This document shows, piece after piece, positions 21,759-31,859 of a DNA stretch of 64,000 nucleotides. Source of the stretch: Cristatella mucedo (taxonomy: Eukaryota; Bryozoa; Phylactolaemata; Cristatellidae). A program made the position numbers and the translations under genes. The notes under the pieces were generated by a model. The model was not told where the DNA came from. It saw only the letters and a list, made by a program, of their open reading frames with translations, and ran no database searches. The stretch spans positions 866,001 to 930,000 of the forward strand of contig WPIO01000096.1 of NCBI GenBank assembly GCA_009760855.2, in the 5' to 3' direction. Position 1 is the first letter of the stretch; each line of letters begins with the position of its first letter.

Positions 21759-22355
21759 GTAATTTTTTCAAGCAAAAGTTAGCACATCCGTAATAAATTG
21801 TCCACGGTGACTAAAAACAAATTTTTCACCATGTGATATACATACAGCAGCATACAGGATCAACTTTGGTACCTTTGCAAGGGCTGAGTAACGGTTCGCT
21901 AATGATTGAGTAACTTGATGCGTGTTGAAAATCGCTCGTGGTTAGATCGTTCTGTCAATCTTTACGTTTTTGAGCATTTCTGAAACTAAAGTCTGGTTTG
22001 TTAAAATGGGTTCTTAGCCGATCGCAGAATTAATTCTGACTATGCAGACACCGGTACACGCAGGCTTACTTATTCCGACTTATCGCGTAGGACGTCTGAG
22101 ATTTATAATGGACTCTGAGCTTCGATAGACACAAAGATATTCGGTCATTGCTGACCAAAGCTGCTTCTGCCAAGCTTCATGACAAGCTTTGCAATCCGGG
22201 TACTCGATATAATTTGCCATACCTTTTGCGTTTAGTTTGCCATTACATGAAATTTGCCACTATAACAAAAGTATTTTAAGAGAGAGCTGTTGTTTTACTC
22301 GGCTTTGACAACTTACCAGCTCAGCAGGGCTTTTAAGGCTGTATAGAAGTAAGAT
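21759..22355. other. No supported gene
   Basis: AT-leaning unique sequence; no frame above 60 codons and no recognisable repeat. Confidence 0.5.
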
Positions 22356-22515
22356 GGCCTGAGTGGTATGGTGCTCGCGCTGTTCATTTCCGAGCTCGTA
22401 GGGTCGACTCCTGAACTCCTGGGCCACTCTTTATTGCCAACTGGCAGCTGTGGCATCCGCCGTTCAGGCTCAGTTCTGCCGCTATACAAATTAGGCTGCT
22501 AATTCGGCTAAAAAA
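22356..22515 (+). mobile_element. SINE family 2, copy 1
   Basis: A tRNA-like head with an A-box-like TGGCCTGAGTGGTATGG and B-box-like GGGTCGACTCC is followed by a body shared with the minus-strand copy at 34528-34690: GGGCCACTCTTTATTGCCA, CGCTATACAAATTAGGCT and ATTCGGCTAAAAAAT. The cloverleaf is decayed, so it is a SINE and not a tRNA gene. Confidence 0.75.
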
Positions 22516-22808
22516 TGTGTTGTACCCGAGCAGTAAAAACCGGACGCAGGAACACCTTAGGATTTTAAGTTTGTCTAACCGATTCTTAGATGGTCACTTC
22601 AAATGGGACTGTGTGCTGGAGTCTCTGCTTGCACTCGTTAAATGGCCTCCAACGGTTGGTCACCGCTCGTCTGTTACCCATTTTTCAGATAAACAAGCTG
22701 CTGTGGCGGTCCCAGATAATATGCAGCTGCACCGATTCGCCCCAGCTGCCTGAAGAGCAGCCGCGTGGGACTCTTCGGTGACGGTGAAATGGCTGCCATC
22801 GTACATTT

Positions 22809-22892
22809 TAGTAATAATAATAATAAATTTCTATTGCGCTCTCAGATAACTTAATCTCTTCCTAGGCATTTTAGGCTTGCTGTAAAAGAAGC
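22809..22892 (-). mobile_element. LINE family A-type 3' tail fragment
   Basis: (AAT)n followed by TGCGCTCTCAGATAACTTAA, TCTCTTCCTAGGCATTTTAG and GCTTGCTGTAAAAGAAG: a diverged family A terminal hairpin on the minus strand, abutting SINE 1 in the opposite orientation. Confidence 0.65.
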
Positions 22893-23040
22893 CGAGCTGG
22901 TTTGGCCCAGTGGTTAAGGTGCTCGCCCCGACTAAGGTCTGACCGAGCTCGCGGGCTTTAGTCCCGTGGCTCATATCAAGCGCCTGAGTAGAGATTAGGT
23001 TCTCTTAGGGCGCTGTAAAAATGATTTTCATTTATTTATT
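22893..23040 (+). mobile_element. SINE family 1, copy 1 (tRNA head, LINE A-like tail)
   Basis: The head has an A-box-like TGGCCCAGTGGTTAAGG and a B-box region GGGCTTTAGTCCCG. The tail, CAAGCGCCTGAGTAGAGATT then GGTTCTCTTAGGGCGCTGT, is the 3' hairpin of LINE family A (AAAGCGCCTAGAAAGAGATT ... GTTCTCTGAGGGCGCTTT). It ends in an A/T-rich ATTTATTTATTT tail. Further copies are at 32440-32615, 47031-47160 and 49345-49497. Confidence 0.85.
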
Positions 23041-23049
23041 TAAATTTAA

Positions 23050-24295
23050 GAAGGATCAAATGGTTAATGTTAGAATGCACTCCATCAGCTACCATAGCGT
23101 GATTAGAGGAGGCATGCTCAGTGTCGGCATGTAAATACGGTTTAGTGCAGCAAGCACGGTGTCAGCTAGCATAACAACACAAAGGATGAATCACAGCAAC
23201 TTGCTAAATGCCATGATAAATAGGTTCATTTGAGCGTCTTTTTTAAATGATGTCAAGTCAGGGGAGGTCGTGACAGCAGTTGGGAATGAGTTCCAGGCTT
23301 GGGAGCATACGAGCTAAAGGCATGGTAGCCAAAGGATTTAAGGCTCGTAGGGGGTTTTGCTTAGCGATTTGATTAAGAAAAGCAAGTGGTACGAAGCAGA
23401 GCCTGGTGTGGAAGTAGTTCTGATAAGGAGGCTGGAGCCAGAGAAGGAAGGTACAAAAATTCAGTGACAGAACCTCTAATTCGGGAGTTGGCTTGACTGG
23501 GAGCCAGTGCAAGTCTTCGAGAAATGGTGTCATGTGGCAATTGCAACGCTCACGACACACAGCCCAACAACTATGCTGCAGAGTTTTTCCATCAACTGTG
23601 GGCGTCCTATTACTCTAGCCGGTAGACCAGCAAGCAATGGATTATAAAAGTCGAAATGGGATGTCATTAATACACGTAACATATTGGATGCAGTGCCTCT
23701 GCCGAGTGGGCCCGGATAGATAACAATTTTATGTAGCTGAAATTGTGCAGACTTGACTGTAAAACTAATGCGGTCGTCAAGTCGCACTTGATTTGCCCGT
23801 TACTAGTAAGTTGGTTGTATTGTCGTTTAATTTGAGAAAGTATGCTTCATTTCACGTTCGGATGTCAGCAATACATGCAGCAGGGGAGTTAAGAAAATTT
23901 GACGTGCTGTTGGGCTGAGAAGGATTCAAGAAAAGGTACAGCTGAGTGCGCTGTGCATAGACGTGAAAGTCAATATTGTGCTTGGCGATCAAATCGACCA
24001 GAGGGAGAGTATCAACTCCGAGAAGAGGCCAACCAGAGAAGGGACAGACCAGACGCGGAGCCCATGGGGTACCCGGTACGTCAGCGATTCTTTGGATTCG
24101 TGTCCATTTGAATCAATGCTGGCAGTCTCTCACTGAGATAGAACCTGAACCACTGAAGTGCTGTGCCCGTGATGCCCAGGCGAGATGAGAGGCTCTCGAG
24201 AAAGACTGGGCGATCAACGGCATCAAGTACTGCCGAATGGTCAAGCAAAACAAGCAGAGCGAGTTACATAAGTCTGCATTCCTTGGAAGGTTGTT
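23050..24295 (-). mobile_element. LINE family A copy, about 1.2 kb, degenerate reverse transcriptase
   Basis: On the minus strand, 24290-24100 encodes RT fingers/palm sequence close to the consensus (DAVDRPVFLESLSSRLGITG, then ALQWFRFYLSER). This is followed by the GSASGLSLLWLAS region with stops, the spacer, and the C-terminal domain (LEDLHWLPVKPTPELEVLSL, LLPHQALLRTTCF) at 23530-23258. It loses similarity in the 3' UTR near 23050 and has no terminal hairpin. Multiple stops and frameshifts make it older than the 42-kb and 55-kb copies. Confidence 0.85.
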
Positions 24296-24296
24296 A

Positions 24297-24420
24297 TAAA
24301 CCCACTAACCATTCGATCGCGTTTCCTTTGCAGCAAATGTAAAGTACCTAGAGAAATTGAGTTCTCTGAGGGCGCTCTAACAAATGCGTTACTACTGTTA
24401 TCATTATTGTTATTGCCATA
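24297..24420 (+). mobile_element. LINE family A 3' terminal fragment
   Basis: CACTAACCATTCGAT, TTTGCAGCAAATGTAAAG, the hairpin with GTTCTCTGAGGGCGCT and a degenerate TTAC/ATT tail. Plus orientation, adjoining the minus-strand copy 23050-24295. Confidence 0.8.
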
Positions 24421-24439
24421 GTTGGTCTTGAAAATAATA

Positions 24440-25068
24440 CGTAGCTCAAAACTCTGCAGGTAGGCTTGCCTGTCGTGAGCGTCTCAATTGCCACATAACA
24501 CCGCTTCTCGCCGACCTGCACTGGCTCCCAGCCAAGCAACGCATCGACTTCAAGGTTCTGTCACTCACTTTTGGGTCCCTTTATTCTCTGGCTCCAGCCT
24601 ACCTATACGATTTACTCCCCCACCAGGCTAAGCATAGTACCGCCAGCTTTCCGGAATCTTATTGTGTACCTATGCCTGGTACAAACCTCAAATTCTGTGG
24701 AGACCATGCCTTTAGTTCGCATGGTCCCTAAATTTGGAGCTTATTTTTTTTACTTGTCACGAAATCTCCTGACTAGACCACATTTAAAAAGAAACTAAAC
24801 ACATTCTTTATAACAGCATTTAGTAGGTCCGTTTGATTCGACCTTTATGTCCTTTTTCGTGCTGACACTGTGCACGCTGCCACTAGCCATATTTGCATGC
24901 TGATCCTGTGCATGTCATCCCTAACCGTGTTATTCTAGTTGTTTATTGAGTATGCTACCACTAACCATTCGATTGTGCTTCCTTTGCGGCAAATGTAAAG
25001 TGCCCACAGAAAGATTGAGTTCTCTGAGGGCGCTATATCGGATGTATTGCTATTATTATTATAGGCTC
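24440..25068 (+). mobile_element. LINE family A copy, RT C-terminus and full 3' UTR
   Basis: Starts within CAAAACTCTGCAGGTAGGCT and encodes the RT C-terminal domain with a frameshift (QPTYTIYSPTRLSIVPPAF in one frame). It then has the complete 3' UTR with GCATGC-type motifs, the hairpin (GTTCTCTGAGGGCGCTA) and ATTATTATTAT. 5'-truncated and inactive. Confidence 0.85.
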
Positions 25069-25078
25069 TCTCTATTGT

Positions 25079-25660
25079 TCAAAAGGTAATGACAACCAAT
25101 TTTGACGTGCAGCATGAACTCCTGCCATGTTGAAGCGGGTTTATCAGTTTAAAATACTTCACCTTCTTGTTTTCGGCCAGTATTCTCCTTTGGACACAAT
25201 TCAAGTGGCCAGGCATAAGTCCTGTGTTATCGGAGCACTGTGACCTGCAATCTTGCAAAGACACTCTGTCATATTCGGGTTTGTCTAAGATGAGATCCTT
25301 AATTGCTGCAGTATCTTTAGCAAAGATTTGAAGAAAGCCCGGGGAGGACTCTTTGATGATGACTGCTTTGTTGGCAAAACCAACATCGACATATCTAATG
25401 ACCTCAGAGAGCTGTTCGCAGCGTGCCAAATCGGGTGTTGAGTCGAACAGTTCCGCATGTGACACAAATGTAACACGTCTCCGACTGTCATATGGAAGTA
25501 CACTAATGAACTCGTTTTGAGTTTGGGGAAACAGATAAGAGAATAACTTTGGGCTATTTCTAGCGTGGTCCAGGAGTGATTGCAGAAAGTGAACGTACCG
25601 AGCGACGAAGATGAAGAAGTACCGCTTCCTTATTCCCTCTGCGATTGCTAATACTTGCAT
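25079..25660 (-). pseudogene. hAT-like transposase fragment (DUF4371/ZMYM1-like)
   Basis: An open 193-codon frame contains a run typical of the transposase-derived DUF4371 family: LFDSTPDLARCEQLSEVIRY, then KAVIIKESSPGFLQIFAKD, DRVSLQDCRSQCSDNTGLM and VQRRILAENKKVKYF. In the family this is the RNase H-like core, and the Asp of the C-DN motif is usually a catalytic residue; it is present here. The N-terminal zinc finger (BED/TTF type) and the C-terminal hATC dimerisation domain are missing. The frame before LFDSTPDLA and after KVKYFKLINP departs from the family pattern, so this is a relic and not an active gene. No terminal inverted repeats or 8-bp duplication were found. Family assignment rests on memory of the motif. 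Confidence 0.7.
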
Positions 25661-25745
25661 GGTGTCTTTCTGCGTCTTCGCTACTTCTTCTTGACTATTT
25701 CACTCTCACTCTCACTGCTTCAGCTTCTCGGCTGCTTCACTCTTA

Positions 25746-25772
25746 TAATAATAATAATAATAATAATATTGC
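25746..25772. repeat. (TAA)n microsatellite
   Basis: About eight TAA units. This triplet is the tail unit of LINE family A, but no LINE hairpin follows, so it may be independent. Confidence 0.8.
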
Positions 25773-26223
25773 ACTTCACTCTTGCAGCTGAAAGGCTTTT
25801 GAAACGAGGAGTTTTGCTTGAAATCAAGATTGGTATTCTCACAGTTTGAAAAAAGTTTAAAACAGAGCGCACAATCCATCTTGCGTCCGAGGCCCCCTTG
25901 GCCTTAGCGCCCGGGCTTCAAAATGCCACTCTCCGTCCGCTTGCTGCGTCACTGAGACCGTTTTGAACAGCCTGCGGTGAACACTGTGCCCATGGCAGAT
26001 CTGACATTGCTGTCTGCAATGAACAAGCGATGCCGTATTAACCAAGCGATCATACGTAATGCGCATGTGCATTCGAATCATTTCATTGCGTTAGTCGAAG
26101 GTGCTGCGCTTCCATTTAAAGTATTTCGTCGAATGTCGCGTGAGCGTTGCTGCTGCGTTTCTTTACGTCACCAAAAATTAAAACAAAAGTTCATAACTTT
26201 GATAACGCAATCTTGACAATACT
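25773..26223. other. No supported gene
   Basis: Unique sequence; frames of up to about 80 codons without motifs. It forms the 5' flank of the tRNA pseudogene at 26224. Confidence 0.5.
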
Positions 26224-26295
26224 AGCAGAGTGGCGCAGTGGAAGCGCGCTGAGCCTATAACCCCGAGGTCAATGATTCGAAGCCATTCTCTGCTA
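26224..26295 (+). pseudogene. Initiator tRNA-Met pseudogene with anticodon changed to TAT
   Basis: Same 72-base length and same acceptor stem as the intact copies, but about nine substitutions. The anticodon loop reads CCTATAA (TAT instead of CAT), the anticodon stem is mispaired (CTGAG/CCCCG) and the T-stem is altered. Downstream there are only three T in a row, so the Pol III terminator is also lost. Confidence 0.88.
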
Positions 26296-27847
26296 GAGGT
26301 TCTTTCGAAATCCGAACTCGCAAGTGATTGCACAGGGTGGTGGCAATTGCAGTTGCAAGGTGGCAAGGGTGGCAATTAAGGCAGTTGTTTGCCAAAAATG
26401 GCTAGCGTGGTGGATATCGGCAAATGCAGTCCCGAAGTGGCTGCAGCCGCACACCCACCAGACGGTACATTAGCCACCGTCGGAAGTTAGCGACCTGAGA
26501 TAACTGCTTAGGGTTGTATCCAAGAGCAATACGTCTAAACCTAGCACACACAGTCTTCAGACGAAAGGTCTCGTGAGCTATTTTTATGCGGCTAGTTTTA
26601 CGCAGCAAGGAGTCTCATGGGCTGTGCGTTACGTACCCGTATTTCACTTTCGTTCTTTCGCTCGTTCCAGGAAACGAGAGTAGCAGCGTCGCCAGCAGAA
26701 TTACCAGGCATTCGGCGCCTCTCTTTCAAGGAATATGGCAGCGCGAGATGGCAGGAAGAGTGCGCCACGTTGCCAGCGTACATTGAACTCGAATCTCCAA
26801 AACCGGAAGATAGAGTCGGCGAGGCGATCGAATCTACTGCCGAGCGCGTAGAGCCAAGGCCGGATATTGACCGCGCGGCTCCTCCAAGTGTCTCCGCCAT
26901 GGACGCCGACCGCTCGTCTTACCGCTGAGAACGAAACGCGGCCGAGCGGTCTGCCGCGTGTTCCTGCAGCCGAGCTCCAAGTTCACATGCATTCAGCGGC
27001 TCTGGCTGCCGTTAGCGCACGCGGCAGCCGCGGCGCGAGCGCTAACGGCATCGTCGTCGGGAGTCCGCGCCGTCCTGCGCTCCAGCACTGACACTGGGCA
27101 GGACGGAGAATCTTTGAGCGATTCGATTCTACGCCGGAGAGCATTTAATTCACTTTAATTCTATTTAATTAAATTAATTTTAATTTTACTTTAATTCGCC
27201 GCTCCGAGTGTGCATCGAGCAAGCGCGCTTTCTGGCTGGCTTCTTTTTTTCCTGCTCCCTTCGGAAAATTCCAGAATGCCGACCGGCGCTATGCAAACAG
27301 CTACGCTTTGACTGAATCTCCACGCTCGACTGATTTCAGAAAACAATAGTGACGAACCAAACCAGACGGTGCATTGCGACCCACTCTCACTGGATCCACT
27401 TACTGATGTCTGACTACGCTTATGCGATTATTTATTGACTTACGGCGGGTAAAAAACTGCTGGCCCTCTTTTGACTCTGCCCCGACGACCTCTGACCTCT
27501 GACCTCTGACGACTTAAACTTAGCCCGGATGGTGAGATCCATATCGACTGTTTGTCGTGTCTGCCCTAGTTTGTCCCATGGTGCCAAGGTGCGCGCCCTC
27601 AACGACCGAGATCAAAGCAAACGCGACGGCGTAGCGATGACCATGGTCATGGGCTGAGATTGTGAAACGCTCACGCCCTGCGGCACGTGTGATGCACTTG
27701 GAAAGAAATCTATCTATTTTTATAGCACTGTAGAATTGAACTTAATTATTTCCACAAGTTAGATTAAATGCAATTTTATCATTTTATTTAAACGAACGAT
27801 TAAATAAACTAATTAAAATATGTAATAGCAGCTCGCGTGTACATATT
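26296..27847. other. No supported gene
   Basis: Unique sequence with a GC-rich part at 26.6-27.1 kb, where antisense frames of about 100 codons overlap. An AT-rich TTTAATT cluster lies at 27145-27195, and three head-to-tail TGACCTC units lie at about 27488-27510 (nuclear-receptor half-site-like direct repeats, probably chance). Confidence 0.45.
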
Positions 27848-27919
27848 AGCAGAGTGGCGCAGTGGAAGCGTGCTGGGCCCATAACCCAGAGGTCGGTGGA
27901 TCGAAACCACTCTCTGCTA
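27848..27919 (+). tRNA. Initiator tRNA-Met (CAU), intact copy
   Basis: Identical to the 10587, 21687, 28480 and 30356 copies. A run of seven T follows 6-12 bases after the gene. It lies about 560 bases upstream of the next copy; the DNA between includes repeat U. Confidence 0.96.
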
Positions 27920-28009
27920 GACTATTTTTTTATCTCTAAAATCCCACACCGTTGCCGATGAATCGAAGTTTCTAATAAGTTTCTAACATCAATATCTATC
28001 GATAGTATC

Positions 28010-28413
28010 TAGTCTAATCTAGTGCTCAAAGACTTCACAAATTAGTCATTGGTGTTATACCGCCAGTTTGAGAAGGGACATGTCCGCTCAAACCTTTGCT
28101 TAGAACAAGCCATTTGCATAACCTCATGCTATTGCCGAGTCGAAAGGTACATCCTCGCGATAGCTCGATTAAGATGCATTTAGATTTACCTGAAGTTAAG
28201 GTACCTTGAAGTCACAAACAGTCTCCAGTCGCGCGGTGGTGGCATAGAGCGCCATCCTAGGCCACCCTCCCTCTCTCTCTCTCACTCTCTCTCTCTGTCT
28301 CTCTCACTCTCTCTCTCTGTCTCTCTCACTCTCTCTCTCTGTCTCTCTCTGCCGTCCACATCTCTCTCTTGCCCTCGCTCTCGCTCAGCATCGCACGTCC
28401 GCTGCTAAATAAA
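28010..28413 (+). repeat. Repeat U, copy 1, with a short CT/GTCT microsatellite core
   Basis: About 250 bases of left arm (AATCTAGTGCTCAAAGA, CCATTTGCATAA, GTGGTGGCATAGAGCGCCAT) and about 60 bases of right arm (CTGCCGTCCACAT, CAGCATCGCACGTCCGCTGC) flank a microsatellite of only about 80 bases. The same arms at 32885 and 34081-34140 flank a core of about 950 bases. Confidence 0.85.
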
Positions 28414-28479
28414 ACGAACATGTACTTCGACTGATACATTTTTTTATAAAGACTACTTAAAATTTCTGGATCGAAATTC

Positions 28480-28551
28480 AGCAGAGTGGCGCAGTGGAAG
28501 CGTGCTGGGCCCATAACCCAGAGGTCGGTGGATCGAAACCACTCTCTGCTA
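28480..28551 (+). tRNA. Initiator tRNA-Met (CAU), intact copy
   Basis: Identical 72-base gene. TTTTT lies in the following AAGTGATATTTTTACC. Gene and downstream flank to about 29144 were duplicated together with 30356-31019. Confidence 0.96.
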
Positions 28552-29144
28552 AGTGATATTTTTACCTCCGTCCATTTCTCTTGTTTTTCGCGCAAGTCGG
28601 AAGCCAGTAAGAAGACCTGTTAACATTGCCGAGGGGCTTTGGGAGCTTTTGCTGTCACAGATTTCAGAAGTAAAAGAACGAGTCTGACGGAAACTAAAAT
28701 TGAACTCGGTGCACTTCCGCCGTTGCAAATGACGAAGTGCATGAAAATGCACAACCTCTGCTAAGAGACATTGATAACATCGTACATTTTCCCGTTATTC
28801 TAACTAGTGAAAATAAGAAACATACTTAACACTCAAAACTTCACAGAAGGCGGCAACGACTTCTCCAGTAAGTGAATCTGTTGGAAGTACTCTACCCTTT
28901 GACCTCATTACAATTCCGCCGCAGCCAACGATGAAATAATGGAAACGGCGATACCATCAATTAATTAAGAGCGCTCGGTGCCTGTTTACCAAGGACTGCG
29001 GTTTCGGCGAATTTCTTTAGCTCCGTTCATTGATCAGCCATTGCATTTCCGGGCTGATATTCGGTTGCAGACTTCTCAACCGCGTCGTACCTGCAGAGGC
29101 TATGCGTAATATCCGTTTTAAATTCTTCAAGCGAAACTCGAATA
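28552..29144 (+). repeat. Initiator-tRNA repeat unit: downstream flank Y, copy 1
   Basis: Colinear with 30428-31019 at roughly 93-95% by eye. Similarity stops sharply after GCGAAACTCGA, where the 31-kb copy continues into segment Z. No coding sequence. Confidence 0.9.
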
Positions 29145-29314
29145 TTCAGCATCATTGGCAAAGATCTTTGCAATCTCTTCCTAAATGCGATCAGAAATGA
29201 GACTCGTTAACTCCTTTTTACGGACCCCTGGTAATGAGCCACAGACTCTGCATTCAAAATGCTCAATTCCTGTTCAGCCATTATGCAATTACACTTCGAT
29301 CATTAATATCAATT

Positions 29315-29640
29315 ATTAATAATGTACTTGATAAAGCGCCCTCAGAGAACTCAATCTCTTTCTGGGCGCTTTACATTCGCTGCAAAGGGAAACCATTATG
29401 GAATTTAAATAGTTGCTAGTGGTAATAACTACAAAAATAATGCGTTTGCTATAGCACCCTCCGAGGAACTCAGTCTTTTTCTGTGAACTTTCCGTTTGCT
29501 TCAGTGGAAGCATGATTGAGTAGTTACTGTTAGCATGCTCAATGAAAGCAAAGAGTATCTTGGTTACCGGTAAACATGCACAGGGTAAGCATACAAATAT
29601 GTGTTTTTTTCAGTGAAAGCATGCACAGTGACAGCATCAG
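29315..29640 (-). mobile_element. Two LINE family A 3' fragments
   Basis: 29315-29393 is a well-preserved terminal hairpin (TGATAAAGCGCCCTCAGAGA ... GGGCGCTTTACATTCGCTGC). 29427-29640 is a more diverged second fragment that includes the 3' UTR motifs (AGCATGCTCAATG, ACATGCACAGGGTAAGCATA). Both are on the minus strand and non-coding. Confidence 0.7.
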
Positions 29641-29739
29641 CTAAGAACGGACGGATCATATCGACCCACAAGAGCTTCTCCGCCAACATTTTCACTGCCA
29701 TTAACATAGAGCGTGCCTGGATTCCAAGTAAAGGCTATA

Positions 29740-30355
29740 TTTGTATGTGCTAAAAAAAGTGCGACGGTTATGCAGGGTTCTAAGACTCTACCAAGCTTCA
29801 CAGTGCGTCATTGAGTACCATCTTTATCATAGATGCTAGCGTCCGTTTGTCAAAAATTGAACCGCTACTGAGACGTAATTACAACACCGCCCGCTCCCCA
29901 TCAACAGCTGCTTATGGCTCCGTCACTTATCGTGCTCCTCAAAGGTCGTGCCACTCCAGTATCATAAACTGCAAAAGAACTTAATTATCATCTCTCATTT
30001 CCGCACGGCACGACAACTCGCAGCCAAAAAATGGACGGGATCCTGCTGTTCGGAACGCACATGCCGCGTCTAGACCGTCGTTTCACCATTTGGAAGCGTC
30101 TTTTTTGAATGAAGTCTGCATACAATCTGTAGATTTTCCCTCGGACTTTGGAAATCTGTAACCGTTTACTTTGCGAGCTTGTCATTTCGGACTGTTTATG
30201 CACAGGCGTTTCCTGGCCAAGCCTGACGGACAGCCGGCGGACGGACAGACTAGCGTTGAGTTCAATTGTCCTGAAGAATAACAACTTGCAAGAAAGACAG
30301 GATTTCGACTGAGAAATTGGTTATTAGGCTGCTTCAAATATACTCCAAGAAGTGT
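29740..30355 (+). repeat. Initiator-tRNA repeat unit: upstream flank X
   Basis: Matches 31860-32410 (GGAACGCACATGCCGCGTCT, AGACCGTCGTTTC, TGGCCAAGCCTGACGGA) and, more distantly, minus-strand 15060-14510. It immediately precedes the tRNA at 30356. Confidence 0.88.
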
Positions 30356-30427
30356 AGCAGAGTGGCGCAGTGGAAGCGTGCTGGGCCCATAACCCAGAGG
30401 TCGGTGGATCGAAACCACTCTCTGCTA
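30356..30427 (+). tRNA. Initiator tRNA-Met (CAU), intact copy
   Basis: Identical 72-base gene, with TTTTT in the downstream AAGTGATATTTTTACC. It sits in the most complete repeat unit of the window: X, tRNA, Y, Z, W, then X again. Confidence 0.96.
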
Positions 30428-31640
30428 AGTGATATTTTTACCTCCGTCCATTTCTCTTGTTTTCCGCTAAATTCAAAAGCCAGTTAGAAGACCTGTTAAC
30501 ATTGCCGAGGGGATTTGGGAGCTTTCGCTGTCGAAGATTTCAGAAGTAAAAGAACGAGTCAGACGGAAACTAAAATTTGAACTCGGTGCACTTCCGCCGT
30601 AGCTCATGACGAAGTGCATGATAATGTACAACCTCTGCTAAGAGACATTGATAACATCGTACATTTTTCCGTTATTCTAACTAGTGAAGATAGGAAACGT
30701 ACTTAACACTCAAAACTTCACAGAAGGCGGCAACGACTTCTCCAGTAAGTGAATCTGTAGGAAGTACTCTACCCTTTGACCTCATTACAATTCCGCCACA
30801 GCCAACGATGAAATAATGGAAACGGCGATACCATCAATTTATTAAGAGCGCTCGGTGCCTGTTTACTAAGGACTGCGGATTCGGCGAATTTCTTTAGCTC
30901 CGCTCATTAATCAGCCGTTGCATTTCCGGGCTGATATTCGGTTGCAGACTTCTCAACCGCGTCGTACCTGCAGAGGCTATGCATAATATCCGTATTATAT
31001 TCTTCAAGCGAAACTCGAGGGCACTCTTAGCGTTTTGCCGGGATGGTTAGAAACGTGTAACCAACATCGAAATCGTCATGGCGTCTAAGGCGGCTCGGAC
31101 GTGACGATTACAAGCAGCCGCTGGACGGTTACCCTCCACCCAGAGCTCAGCGAGCCGACATGAAAATGGTGGTTTTGCAAGTCCTTAAAGATCGTGCTAA
31201 GACGTTGAGCAGCCGGCTGTTTACTATTCAAGTTCGTTAATTTGTCGCCCTGCAGTCGGGCCCGACGGGACGGCTAATTGGCAATTCGAAGGTCATTTAC
31301 CTGGAGTAGAACTCTTTAAGAGCGCTGTATCGATAAGTATGCGCCAGAAAATTCAGACCGTTGCTGCAAGTAACGTCGTTAGGATCAGATCGTTGCGTAA
31401 GAGCTTTCCGCATTGCAGATACATACTGTGTCAGCCACTACCACCGACACGACCAGGGTCTTTTTATTTGCTGACTTATGCTTTGGAAGTTCTACTAAAC
31501 GAGTGATCGTGGTAACTCACTCGGCATGGCTAACAGCAGCATTACAACCCAGTATAATACTGCAGTTTTTACAATCCTAGGCGAAATTTAATCTCTCCCA
31601 ACAAGTGCTCAGTCGCGTAATTAATAAATTCTGTTTGTAT
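30428..31640 (+). repeat. Initiator-tRNA repeat unit: flanks Y, Z and W
   Basis: Y is 30428-31019 (copies at 28552 and, inverted, 14351-13991 and 17890-17700). Z is 31020-31345 (inverted at 17690-17340 and, in part, 10290-10400). W is 31346-31600 (inverted at 15481-15167). The Z/W junction here is uninterrupted and shows what the 15-17-kb unit looked like before the LTR insertion. Confidence 0.85.
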
Positions 31641-31649
31641 TGCAGATGA

Positions 31650-31715
31650 ATAATTATAATAATGAAGTACTTGATAACGCACCCTCAGAGATCCTATTCT
31701 CTTTCAAGGTGCTTT
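31650..31715 (-). mobile_element. LINE family A 3' terminal fragment
   Basis: TAATTATAATAATGAAG, TACTTGATAACGCACCCTC and AGGTGCTTTACATT: a diverged terminal hairpin on the minus strand, inserted between W and the next X segment. Confidence 0.7.
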
Positions 31716-31859
31716 ACATTTACATTTAATGAATGGTAATCGAGTACTGATTCCAAATTTTGAACGTAGCCGGAGAGGTCAGCAGTACTATGTCGGGTTT
31801 TTGCCAAACATCCTAACTTTTATGGATAAGTATCCCTTGTAATCAGTGAAATGTCTATT

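Noticed and set aside
22893-22980. Functional tRNA gene at the SINE 1 head
   Set aside because: The cloverleaf does not form and the tail is LINE-derived; four similar decayed copies exist in the window.
27488-27510. Nuclear receptor response element from three TGACCTC units
   Set aside because: Simple tandem duplication in gene-free DNA; no supporting context.
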